This document shows, piece by piece, positions 1 to 5,849 of a stretch of 5,945 nucleotides of DNA. Made by a program: the position numbers and the translations under genes. The notes under the pieces were generated by a model. It made no database searches and had not been told where the DNA came from. It was given only the letters and a program-made list of their open reading frames with translations. Each line of letters begins with the position of its first letter. Position 1 is the first letter of the stretch. The DNA is from Cellvibrionaceae bacterium (GTDB taxonomy: Bacteria > Pseudomonadota > Gammaproteobacteria > Pseudomonadales > Cellvibrionaceae): contig JAOXRV010000027.1 in the NCBI GenBank assembly GCA_025800435.1, positions 1 to 5,945 on the forward strand, read 5' to 3'.

Positions 1-321
1 GCGCGACAGCGGTTGCAACAATAATGTTAATTGGCCGCCGCAGGGCAATTGCAAACGCTGCCGCTCTTGGTCGCTGGCACCGTAACTGCGCAGCTCTGGC
101 TGGGCGGGGAAATTATCCTGCAAGCGCTCAAGCAGATCCTCTTCGATACAGCCACCTGAAACCGAACCCCAAAAGCGGCCATCGTCGCTTAACACCAAAA
201 ACGAGCCGGGCGGGCGCGGCGAGCTGCCGTAGCTGGCCACCACGGTTATTAAACACAATTTAGCGCCTTGCTCGACCGCCGCGCGGGCGGCCTGTAAAAT
301 TTCTTCGGCCTCGCTACGCAT
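1..321 (-). CDS. XdhC/CoxI-family molybdenum cofactor insertion protein, N-terminal part (runs off the left edge)
   Basis: The first 107 residues of an XdhC/CoxI-type protein are visible; the rest lies beyond base 1. Family members bind the molybdenum cofactor in the cytoplasm, promote its sulfuration and hand it to a xanthine-dehydrogenase-family apoenzyme. Seen here: the conserved N-terminal block with GSSPRPPGS at about residues 33-40, GSVSGGCIEEDLL at about 52-64, and LPCGGQL at about 92-98, all typical of the XdhC N-terminal domain. The Rossmann-type C-terminal domain expected in full-length members cannot be checked. The ATG lies 2 bp after the stop of the molybdopterin subunit gene, and no good Shine-Dalgarno precedes it, so translation is probably coupled to that gene. 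The frame stays open upstream, but family motifs fit a start at this ATG. By context, its client is the neighbouring periplasmic molybdoenzyme, which must be loaded before Tat export. Confidence 0.88.
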   Translation of the reverse strand, partial: MRSEAEEILQAARAAVEQGAKLCLITVVASYGSSPRPPGSFLVLSDDGRFWGSVSGGCIEEDLLERLQDNFPAQPELRSYGASDQERQRLQLPCGGQLTLLLQPLSR

Positions 322-323
322 GG

Positions 324-2579
324 CTAACTTAAGCGCAGTGGCAAATCGCGCAAACGTTTGCCACTGGCGGCAAAAATAGCATTGGCCACCGCCGCCGCCA
401 GCGGCGGCACACCCGGCTCACCAGCACCCGAAGGGGCCTCGCTGCTGGGCACAATGGCCACCTCGACCTCGGGGCTTTCATTTAAGCGCAGCAGCGGGTA
501 ATCGTGAAAATTACTCTGCTCGACGGCACCGTCTTTTAAGGTGATCTCACCGTTAAGGGCAGCACTTAAGGCAAACACAATACCCCCTTCCATCTGCGCC
601 TTGACAGTATCGGGGTTAACCACTTGGCCGCAGTCCGCCACACAGTAGACCTTGTGCACTTTGGGCTGCCCGCCCACTATGGAAAGCTCGGCCACCTGGG
701 CTACATAGCTGTTAAAACTAAACACACTGGCCAGGCCTAAATAGCGGCCCTTGGCGGCCAGCTCGGCGCGCTGTTGCCAGTTGCTCAGCTGGGCCACCTT
801 ATTAAGCACAGCCGCCAAACGCGGATTGTTTTTGGTGTGGGCAAGGCGAAAGGCGAGTGGATCTTGCCCCGCGGCTAAGGCCAACTCGTCGATAAAACTC
901 TCGGTAAAAAAGCCGCTAAAGGAATGCCCAACCGAGCGCCAATAACCCAGGCGCAAACCCGGGTCTACGGTGGTTTGCCACACCTGTTTATTGGCGCAAT
1001 CGTAATCTTCCCACAGGCCTTCAACGCTGCTGCTGTCCACCTTCCAGTCTTCAAATACGCCGTAACCACGTTTGCTTAGCCAGTCGGCAAAGGCATTGGG
1101 GATAAATTGGGGCAGCACCGCCTCCAAAATATGGTCGACAGTGTAAGCCATAATATTGGGGCCAACGCGGTTCACATCCCAAGCTTGAATGCGACCTTGG
1201 CTATCGAGCACGGCCCGATAGCGGGCAGCACTGGCGGGGCGATAGTAGTCGTTTTGGATATCGTCTTCGCGGCTGAACAGCAGCTGCACCGGCTCGCCAC
1301 TGGCCTTGGCAATGGCCACCGCCTCGGCCACATAATCCTGGTTGCTGCGACGACCAAAACCGCCACCCATATAAGTGCTGTGTACACGAATATTATCGCG
1401 CTTTACATCGCAAAACTCGGCAGCCATGGCCTGGCTCAAGTCCGGTGCCTGGGTCGGCACCCACACATCGGCCACGTCTTTTTGCAGCCACACGGTACAG
1501 TTCATGGGTTCCATGGTGGCGTGTGCTAAAAACGGCGCGTAATAGTCGGCCGTGATAATCTTGTCGGCGCCCGCAAACACCGCATCGGTATCGCCACTGG
1601 TAAAGGCCTGCTGGCCACGCTGATCGAGGGCGGCATTAAACTGCTGCCTGATAGCGGGGCTGGACTGTTTGACCAGCTCGGGCAACTGCCACTGCACCAC
1701 CAATTGAGTCAGGGCTTTTTTGGCCTGCCAATGGTGCTCGGCCAAGACCGCCACGCCATTAAATATTTCCACTACTGCTACCACACCGTGCAAACTTTTT
1801 AGCTCGTCGCCGTTGTGGCTTTTAACGGTGCCGCCAATCACCGGACAGCGCAGCAGCGCCGCTTTTTTTAAATTGGGGATATTGGCATCGCTGTTATTGA
1901 TCACACTGGTGTGGCCGGGGATTTGCGGGCTGCCCACATCGATACCAAAGCGCGCCTGCCCGGTAATTTTAGCCATTGCATCAAGGCGCTTATTGTACTG
2001 ACCAATAAAGCGAAACTTGCTCTGGGGTTTGAGGTTGACCGCTTGCGGCGCAGGCAGGGTTTGAGCCAGCTCGACAAAATCACCTAGGCTGTAAGCTTTT
2101 GAAGCCAGCCAGATTTTACCGTCACGTAAATGCAGGCTGCCGCGATCCATATTGAGTTTTTCCGAGGCCGCATCCAGCAGCAGCTCACGCGCCATCGCCG
2201 CGGTTTGGCGCAGCGGCTGGTAGTGGGCATAAATGCTGGTGCTGCCGCCGGTGACCTGCATATCAAAGATGGGGTTTTTGTAATCCTCGTGCGCACCGCC
2301 ATGCAAAATTTGAATTTGCTCGGGCGGAGTATTTAACTCTTCGGCAATTAGGGTAGCAAGGCCGGTGTTGATACCCTGGCCCATCTCGGCCCTGGGTACA
2401 AAAAACGTAATTACCCCAGCCGGGCTAATTTGTAACACTCCGGCGCAGTTTAAAGCCTGGGCCTGGCTGTATAAATAGGGCTTGTCGCCAGCCGCTGCAG
2501 GCATCGCCAGCAACAGACCGCCGGCACCCATCATTTTCAGAAAGCTGCGTCGCGCTATAGGCATCTTGGCTTCACTCAC
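324..2579 (-). CDS. Tat-exported molybdopterin-binding subunit of a xanthine-dehydrogenase-family oxidoreductase (IorB-like)
   Basis: 751-residue large subunit of a molybdenum hydroxylase, close in layout to isoquinoline 1-oxidoreductase beta subunit and periplasmic aldehyde oxidases. These enzymes hydroxylate N-heterocycles or aldehydes with water-derived oxygen and pass electrons to the [2Fe-2S] subunit. Seen: a twin-arginine leader (R10-R11 in ARRSFLKMM, a hydrophobic stretch, then PAAAG near residue 31) indicating export to the periplasm; EMGQG at 65-69; HATMEPMN at 353-360; GGGFGRR at 405-411; SREDD at 436-440; WRSVGHS at 547-553; AQMEGG at 661-666; and GEPGVPPLA at 720-728. E721 is the expected catalytic glutamate by homology. 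The start is GTG, chosen because AGGAGG sits 7 nt upstream and the GTG overlaps the stop of the preceding gene (GTGA). An in-frame ATG five codons later would also keep the Tat motif. The family is certain; the substrate is not, and IorB-like names are often transferred without biochemical support. Confidence 0.93.
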   Translation of the reverse strand: MSEAKMPIARRSFLKMMGAGGLLLAMPAAAGDKPYLYSQAQALNCAGVLQISPAGVITFFVPRAEMGQGINTGLATLIAEELNTPPEQIQILHGGAHEDYKNPIFDMQVTGGSTSIYAHYQPLRQTAAMARELLLDAASEKLNMDRGSLHLRDGKIWLASKAYSLGDFVELAQTLPAPQAVNLKPQSKFRFIGQYNKRLDAMAKITGQARFGIDVGSPQIPGHTSVINNSDANIPNLKKAALLRCPVIGGTVKSHNGDELKSLHGVVAVVEIFNGVAVLAEHHWQAKKALTQLVVQWQLPELVKQSSPAIRQQFNAALDQRGQQAFTSGDTDAVFAGADKIITADYYAPFLAHATMEPMNCTVWLQKDVADVWVPTQAPDLSQAMAAEFCDVKRDNIRVHSTYMGGGFGRRSNQDYVAEAVAIAKASGEPVQLLFSREDDIQNDYYRPASAARYRAVLDSQGRIQAWDVNRVGPNIMAYTVDHILEAVLPQFIPNAFADWLSKRGYGVFEDWKVDSSSVEGLWEDYDCANKQVWQTTVDPGLRLGYWRSVGHSFSGFFTESFIDELALAAGQDPLAFRLAHTKNNPRLAAVLNKVAQLSNWQQRAELAAKGRYLGLASVFSFNSYVAQVAELSIVGGQPKVHKVYCVADCGQVVNPDTVKAQMEGGIVFALSAALNGEITLKDGAVEQSNFHDYPLLRLNESPEVEVAIVPSSEAPSGAGEPGVPPLAAAVANAIFAASGKRLRDLPLRLS

Positions 2580-3070
2580 TGGGACACCTCCTGCACCTTG
2601 GGATCAAATTGCTGCACGCCGCTGGCGGCTAAACTTTTGATCGCCTTGCGAATGCGCGGGTAGGTGCCACAGCGGCATAAGTTGCCGCTCATGGCGGCGT
2701 CGATATCGTCATCGCTGGGTTTGGCGTTTGTGGCCAGCAGCGCACTGGCCGACATAATTTGCCCTGGCTGGCAGTAGCCGCACTGGGGCACATTGTGCGC
2801 CAGCCAAGCCTGCTGCACAGGGTGCAACTGCTCGCCCTGGGCCAGGCCCTCAATCGTGGTTACCGCGCGCCCGGCCACCGCCGCCAGCGGCATTACGCAA
2901 CTGCGCGTGGCGGCGCCATCAATATGCAGAGTGCAGGCCCCGCACAGACCCTTGCCACAACCAAACTTACTGCCGCTGAGGCCGAAGTGTTCACGCACCA
3001 CCCACAATAGGGGGGTATCCGGGGGCAGATCCGCATCGACCTGCTGACCGTTGAGAGTAAAAGAAATCAT
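2576..3070 (-). CDS. [2Fe-2S]-binding small subunit of a molybdenum hydroxylase (IorA-like)
   Basis: 164-residue iron-sulfur subunit that carries electrons away from the molybdenum centre of its large-subunit partner. Two domains are visible. A plant-ferredoxin-type domain at residues 1-75 has cluster ligands C38, C43, C46 and C58 in SKFGCGKGLCGACTLHIDG. A helical [2Fe-2S]-binding domain has C97 and C100 in PQCGYCQPGQ, and C132 and C134 in GNLCRCGTYPRIRKAI. All eight expected cysteines are present. Length is close to the family norm of about 150-160 residues, with a slightly long tail after the last conserved block. The ATG at 3070 is preferred over one 32 codons upstream, because homology begins at MISFTLNG and the extra N-terminal residues look like translated leader; AGG lies 6 nt before this ATG. 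There is no signal peptide, so the subunit is probably co-exported with the Tat-bearing large subunit. It overlaps that gene by 4 bases of shared start/stop sequence. Confidence 0.93.
   Translation of the reverse strand: MISFTLNGQQVDADLPPDTPLLWVVREHFGLSGSKFGCGKGLCGACTLHIDGAATRSCVMPLAAVAGRAVTTIEGLAQGEQLHPVQQAWLAHNVPQCGYCQPGQIMSASALLATNAKPSDDDIDAAMSGNLCRCGTYPRIRKAIKSLAASGVQQFDPKVQEVSQ
2587..2592 (-). promoter_or_regulatory. Shine-Dalgarno site for the molybdopterin subunit gene
   Basis: AGGAGG on the minus strand, inside the last codons of the iron-sulfur subunit gene and 7 nt before the GTG at 2579. It decides in favour of the GTG start over the in-frame ATG at 2564, and it suggests translationally coupled, roughly equal production of the two subunits. 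Confidence 0.8.
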
Positions 3071-3210
3071 GGCTAACCTGGCTTGTTTTTTGGCGCTTAT
3101 GGTGGCGCTTTTATTGTGCTTTAAAAGACGCCCACAGCTGCGGGCAACAAAACCAGTGTAATTCACAAATCAAGCGTTTTACCTGGGGTTTAACCCTTCT
3201 TTACCACGTG
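3071..3210 (-). promoter_or_regulatory. Leader/intergenic region upstream of the molybdoenzyme operon
   Basis: 140 bp between the LysR-type regulator stop and the iron-sulfur subunit start. It is the likely site of the operon promoter if the operon is not simply read through from the regulator gene. I see no convincing -35/-10 pair. Two dyads stand out: GGGTTTAACCC at 3186-3196, 15 bases past the regulator stop, which lacks a following T-tract and so is a poor terminator; and a 16-bp near-palindrome at 3130-3145 (GCCCACAGCTGCGGGC, one mismatched pair), a candidate operator about 60 nt before the start codon. Confidence 0.4.
3130..3145. promoter_or_regulatory. 16-bp near-perfect palindrome, candidate operator
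   Basis: GCCCACAGCTGCGGGC reads almost identically on both strands; only the A/C pair at the fifth position from each end fails. It lies in the non-coding leader upstream of the iron-sulfur subunit gene, where a regulator could bind. No binding protein can be assigned from sequence, and it is GC-rich, unlike many LysR-type T-N11-A sites. Confidence 0.3.
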
Positions 3211-4095
3211 TTAATACGCTGCCAACAACTGCTCCACCATCGCCGCCGCCGGTACCGACAAACCGTGCTGGCGCCGGCTTAGCACCACCACCCGACGCTT
3301 AAATACCGGGCCGCTGAGCGGCTTACAGACCAGGCCCATCTGTTGCATTTGGGTTTGGCAAAAGCCCGGTACCACACACAGCCCCAGGCCCTCGGCGGCC
3401 ATGCGTCCGACGGTGGTGAGCTGGTTGGCCTCGTAGATGCGTGCGGGCACCGCATTTTGCTCGGCCATTAAGGTATCGATACCGCGGCGAAAACCCGAGC
3501 GCGCATTGAGGCTGATAAACGGGTGACGGGCCAGATCTTGCCAATTAATACTGCGCTTGCCCCCCAACTCATGGCCCGGCAACAGGGCCGCCACCGCCCG
3601 GTCGCTAAACAGCGTGCGCTGTTCGATCTCCTCCGGGGTACCCTGCTCAAAGGCAATGCCCAGCTCTACCCGGCCAGAGCGCACCGCCTCCAGCACATCC
3701 TCCATCACAATATCCTCAAGGCTGAGGTCGATCTCCGGGTGTTGCTGCTGAAAGCGCGCCATTAACGCCGGAAACTCACTGGCGGCAAAGGACGGCATGC
3801 AGGCCATAGCCAGCCGCCCCCGGCGCAGAGCAAAGCGGTTGTGCATCTCATCGAAGGCATTGTCCCAATCCTCCAATAAGCGCCGCGCCAATGGGTAAAA
3901 GGCCTCGCCCTCGGGGCTTAGGTGCAAACTGCGGGTGCTGCGGGCAAACAGGGGCCCGCCCAGTTGCTCTTCCATTTTGCGGATGGTGATACTCAGGGCC
4001 GGCTGGGATAGGTGCAGCTCGCCACAGGCCCCGGCAAAACTGCGGTGCTTACACACCGCCACAAACGCCCGCAGCTGTTTATGGGTAAACGACAT
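3211..4095 (-). CDS. LysR-family transcriptional regulator
   Basis: 294 residues, the usual length for this family. The N-terminal winged helix-turn-helix spans about residues 1-60: MSFTHKQLRAFVAVCKHRSF, then AGACGELHLSQPALSITIRKME as the recognition region, followed by LGGPLFARSTRSLHLSPEGE, the classic LysR signature. Residues from about 90 onward form the periplasmic-binding-protein-like effector domain, starting at RGRLAMACMPSFAASEFPAL and containing ISLNARSGFRRGIDTLM and AAEGLGLCVVPGFC. It is cytoplasmic, and usually a tetramer that responds to a small metabolite of the pathway it controls. The ATG at 4095 has no clear Shine-Dalgarno; its leader is almost pure A/T. The gene is divergent from scoAB, the classic LysR layout, but also lies directly upstream of the molybdoenzyme operon on the same strand, so either or both may be targets. 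The effector is unknown. Confidence 0.93.
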   Translation of the reverse strand: MSFTHKQLRAFVAVCKHRSFAGACGELHLSQPALSITIRKMEEQLGGPLFARSTRSLHLSPEGEAFYPLARRLLEDWDNAFDEMHNRFALRRGRLAMACMPSFAASEFPALMARFQQQHPEIDLSLEDIVMEDVLEAVRSGRVELGIAFEQGTPEEIEQRTLFSDRAVAALLPGHELGGKRSINWQDLARHPFISLNARSGFRRGIDTLMAEQNAVPARIYEANQLTTVGRMAAEGLGLCVVPGFCQTQMQQMGLVCKPLSGPVFKRRVVVLSRRQHGLSVPAAAMVEQLLAAY

Positions 4096-4108
4096 ATATT
4101 TATATTAC

Positions 4109-4118
4109 TTATTAATAA
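4109..4118. promoter_or_regulatory. A/T-rich palindrome, candidate LysR-type operator
   Basis: TTATTAATAA is a perfect 10-bp palindrome. It sits at the centre of a longer imperfect dyad (about 4097-4130), whose outer arms match at 8 of 10 positions. A T-N11-A arrangement fits (T4106 to A4118), 13 to 22 bases upstream of the regulator start. Base composition alone makes such matches likely, so support is limited. Confidence 0.3.
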
Positions 4119-4133
4119 AGAATATATTTAAAT

Positions 4134-4162
4134 TTGATAAATGATACTAAATGGCCGATGCT
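4134..4162 (+). promoter_or_regulatory. Candidate sigma-70 promoter for scoAB
   Basis: TTGATA (5 of 6 to the -35 consensus) at 4134-4139, a 17-bp spacer, then GATGCT (3 of 6 to the -10 consensus) at 4157-4162. This would give a leader of roughly 40 nt before scoA. The weak -10 is compatible with a promoter that needs an activator, but this is only a pattern match. Confidence 0.3.
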
Positions 4163-4168
4163 AGGCCA
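4152..4168. promoter_or_regulatory. TGGCC-N7-GGCCA inverted repeat, candidate operator
   Basis: Perfect 5-bp arms separated by 7 bp, in an otherwise A/T-rich spacer. The repeat covers the -10 regions of both candidate divergent promoters. A protein bound here would be well placed to block or switch both directions. Which protein binds it, if any, is unknown. Confidence 0.3.
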
Positions 4169-4187
4169 ACTTTTCTACTCCTATCAA
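4158..4187 (-). promoter_or_regulatory. Candidate sigma-70 promoter for the LysR-family gene
   Basis: On the minus strand, TTGATA (4187-4182), an 18-bp spacer, then TAGCAT (4163-4158; 4 of 6). The leader would be about 55 nt. It overlaps the candidate scoAB promoter in the opposite direction. Confidence 0.25.
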
Positions 4188-4200
4188 AACCCGTTACTAA

Positions 4201-4205
4201 AGAGG
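4201..4205 (+). promoter_or_regulatory. Shine-Dalgarno site for scoA
   Basis: AGAGG followed by further G residues, with 7 nt between 4205 and the ATG at 4213. This supports the chosen start of scoA. Confidence 0.65.
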
Positions 4206-4212
4206 GGGGACT

Positions 4213-4911
4213 ATGTCCGGTTTTAATAAGGTGGTCGGCAGCTACGCAGAAGCCATGGCTGGCCTGGAAGACGGCATGACCGTAATCGCCGGCGGCTTTG
4301 GCCTGTGCGGTATTCCCGAAGGCTGTATCGCCCAGATCAAAAAGATGGGCACCAAAAATTTGACCTTTGTTTCCAACAACTGCGGCGTCGACGGCTTTGG
4401 CCTGGGCATTCTGCTGGAAGACAAGCAGATCAAAAAAATGGTCTCTTCCTACGTGGGCGAGAACAAACTGTTTGAAGAGCAGCTGCTGGCCGGCGAACTG
4501 GAAGTGGAGCTGACCCCCCAGGGCACCCTGGCCGAGAAAATGCGCGCCGGCGGCGCGGGCATTCCCGCGTTTTACACCGCCACCGGCTACGGCACCCCCG
4601 TCGGCGAAGGCAAAGAGGTGCGCGAGTTTGATGGCCGCCAGTACATTATGGAAGAAGCCATCCGCGGCGACTACGCCATTGTTAAAGGCTGGAAGGCCGA
4701 CACCTACGGCAATGTTATCTACCGTCACACCGCCCAAAACTTTAACCCCATGGCCGCCACCGCCGGCAAGATTACCATTGTGGAAGTTGAAGAAATTGTT
4801 CAGCCCGGCGAGCTGGACCCCAGCCAAATTCACACCCCAGGCATTTATGTTGACCGCCTGATTCAGGGTGAATTTGAAAAACGTATCGAACAACGCACCG
4901 TGCGCGCATAA
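4213..4911 (+). CDS. scoA: Succinyl-CoA:3-ketoacid CoA-transferase, subunit A
   Basis: 232 residues, the normal size for the A subunit of bacterial 3-oxoacid CoA-transferase. With subunit B it moves CoA from succinyl-CoA to acetoacetate, giving acetoacetyl-CoA and succinate in the cytoplasm. The family-I CoA-transferase signature is present (DGMTVIAGGFGLCGIP, about residues 20-35), as are SNNCGVDGFGLG (54-65), SSYVGENKLFEEQ (78-90), ELTPQGTLAEKMRAGGAGIP (98-117) and FYTATGYGT (119-127). The SSYVGEN and AGGAGIPAFYT blocks fit ScoA/SCOT; the beta-ketoadipate transferase PcaI differs there, so an aromatic-degradation role is less likely. It is followed by scoB with a 12-bp gap and divergent from the LysR-family gene, a possible regulator. 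Codons are mostly C/G-ending and CTG-rich, consistent with strong expression. Confidence 0.95.
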   Translation: MSGFNKVVGSYAEAMAGLEDGMTVIAGGFGLCGIPEGCIAQIKKMGTKNLTFVSNNCGVDGFGLGILLEDKQIKKMVSSYVGENKLFEEQLLAGELEVELTPQGTLAEKMRAGGAGIPAFYTATGYGTPVGEGKEVREFDGRQYIMEEAIRGDYAIVKGWKADTYGNVIYRHTAQNFNPMAATAGKITIVEVEEIVQPGELDPSQIHTPGIYVDRLIQGEFEKRIEQRTVRA

Positions 4912-4916
4912 GGAGG
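4910..4916 (+). promoter_or_regulatory. Shine-Dalgarno site for scoB
   Basis: AAGGAGG, starting within the scoA stop codon and lying 7 nt before the ATG at 4924. It rules out the in-frame TTG at 4918, which would be only 1 nt away. Confidence 0.85.
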
Positions 4917-4923
4917 ATTGATC

Positions 4924-5580
4924 ATGGCTTTATCACGTGAACAACTGGCAATGCGTGTCGCCCAAGAACTGCAAGACGGCTACTACGTAAACCTCGGCAT
5001 CGGCATCCCCACCCTGGTGGCCAACTATGTGCCCGAGGGCATGGAGGTAATGCTGCAATCTGAAAACGGCCTGCTCGGCATGGGCCCCTTCCCCAGCGAG
5101 GACGAAGTGGACGCCGACATGATTAACGCCGGCAAACAAACCGTTACCGCCAGCACCGGCGCCTCTATTTTTAGCTCGGCCGAATCCTTCGCCATGATTC
5201 GCGGCGGCCACGTCGACCTGACCGTACTGGGTGCCTTTGAGGTAGACGTCAGCGGCAATATCGCCTCGTGGATGATTCCCGGCAAACTGATTAAAGGCAT
5301 GGGCGGCGCCATGGATCTGGTGGCCGGTGCCGATAATATTATCGTCACCATGACCCACGCCGACAAGCACGGCAACAGCAAACTGCTGGACGCCTGCACC
5401 CTGCCCCTAACCGGCGCCGGCTGTATTAAAAAGGTGGTGACTGACCTGGCCTATATCGAAATTGAAGACGGCCAATTTATCCTCAAAGAGCGCGCCCCCG
5501 GCGTTAGCGTTGAGGAAATTGTCAGCAAAACCGCCGGCAAAATGATCGTGCCCGATCATGTGCCCGAGATGGATGTGTAA
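4924..5580 (+). CDS. scoB: Succinyl-CoA:3-ketoacid CoA-transferase, subunit B
   Basis: 218 residues, the usual length of the B subunit, which carries the catalytic glutamate that forms the enzyme-CoA thioester. The active-site signature LQSENGLLG is seen, with E47 as the nucleophile. Other family blocks are GYYVNLGIGIPTLV (19-32), INAGKQTVTASTGAS (about 71-85), IRGGHVDLTVLGAFEVD (about 95-111), WMIPGKLIKGMGGAMDLV (about 118-135) and MTHADKHGNSKLL (about 144-156). The gene begins 12 bp after scoA and shares its transcript. The ATG at 4924 is preferred over the upstream TTG on ribosome-binding-site spacing. The substrate is taken as acetoacetate from family resemblance; other short 3-oxoacids are possible. 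No transporter or thiolase gene is in the window to narrow the pathway. Confidence 0.96.
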   Translation: MALSREQLAMRVAQELQDGYYVNLGIGIPTLVANYVPEGMEVMLQSENGLLGMGPFPSEDEVDADMINAGKQTVTASTGASIFSSAESFAMIRGGHVDLTVLGAFEVDVSGNIASWMIPGKLIKGMGGAMDLVAGADNIIVTMTHADKHGNSKLLDACTLPLTGAGCIKKVVTDLAYIEIEDGQFILKERAPGVSVEEIVSKTAGKMIVPDHVPEMDV

Positions 5581-5614
5581 GTTTTAGCAGTACCAGTTTT
5601 ACTTTTCCGTACCT

Positions 5615-5646
5615 AGGGTACCTCTGAATAACTCGATGATGCTCAG
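5615..5646 (+). repeat. Left terminal inverted repeat of the 266-bp element
   Basis: 32 nt that match the reverse complement of 5849-5880 at 30 positions. The two differences are at 5619 (T against C) and 5640 (T against C). Confidence 0.9.
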
Positions 5647-5745
5647 CGGGACCCTAAAGCGTACAGCTGCAAGGCGCGTTGCGCAGTGAATGCCGACCGC
5701 CTTTACAAGCAGCGCAACACCGCAGATGTGCGCTTTAGGGCCCGC
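5646..5745. repeat. Internal hairpin A of the 266-bp element
   Basis: The arm at 5646-5664 pairs with 5728-5745. The core CCCTAAAGCG pairs perfectly with CGCTTTAGGG, extended by GCGGG/CCCGC across a one-base bulge at 5651 and by AC/GT past one mismatch. The loop between the arms holds competing smaller stems, such as GTTGCGC (5678-5684) with GCGCAAC (5712-5718), and AAGGCG (5671-5676) with CGCCTT (5698-5703). Confidence 0.75.
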
Positions 5746-5752
5746 CCTGCGG

Positions 5753-5849
5753 GGCCTTGAGGCAAAGGCGCTAGCTGTGTTGCTCACTCTCGACGTGCGC
5801 CCAGCATGCCTTCGAGCGAGCGCCTTGCTAGCGCCTTTGCCTCAAGGCC
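5753..5849. repeat. Internal hairpin B of the 266-bp element (perfect 23-bp stem)
   Basis: Bases 5753-5775 are the exact reverse complement of 5827-5849; the stem begins GGCCTTGAGGCAAAGG. The 51-nt loop contains a weaker stem between the region around CTCTCGA (5788-5794) and TCGAGCGAG (5812-5820). No T-tract follows, so this is not a standard intrinsic terminator. Confidence 0.9.

Larger units (their letters stand above)
4096..4212. promoter_or_regulatory. Divergent regulator/scoAB intergenic region
   Basis: 117 bp separating the two start codons. The half next to the regulator gene (about 4096-4152) is extremely A/T-rich and holds a palindrome; the half next to scoA is of mixed composition. 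LysR-type proteins commonly bind such divergent spacers to repress their own gene and activate the neighbour. Candidate promoters on both strands overlap around 4158-4163, so a single bound regulator could affect both directions. Confidence 0.55.

Noticed and set aside
1107..1529. 140-codon plus-strand open frame inside the molybdopterin subunit gene
   Set aside because: It is antisense to conserved catalytic blocks of the large subunit and has no family resemblance or ribosome binding site of note.
3071..3166. N-terminal extension of the iron-sulfur subunit to an ATG at 3166
   Set aside because: The 32 extra residues do not look like the family, which begins a few residues before the ferredoxin fold. 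The ATG at 3070 has a better context.
3186..3196. GGGTTTAACCC as a terminator of the LysR-family gene
   Set aside because: The stem is only 5 bp and has no T-tract after it on the minus strand.
4147..4893. 248-codon open frame antisense to scoA
   Set aside because: It lies wholly opposite a clear scoA gene. Its low-complexity Gly/Ala/Phe/His-rich product is what the reverse strand of strongly biased codons yields, and it matches no family I know.
4933..5370. 145-codon open frame antisense to scoB
   Set aside because: Same explanation: a shadow of biased codons opposite a clear gene, with no recognisable domain.
5609..5621. GTACCTAGGGTAC as an intrinsic terminator for scoAB
   Set aside because: Stem of about 5 bp, no following T-tract, and it overlaps the left end of the repeat element, so the symmetry may be incidental.
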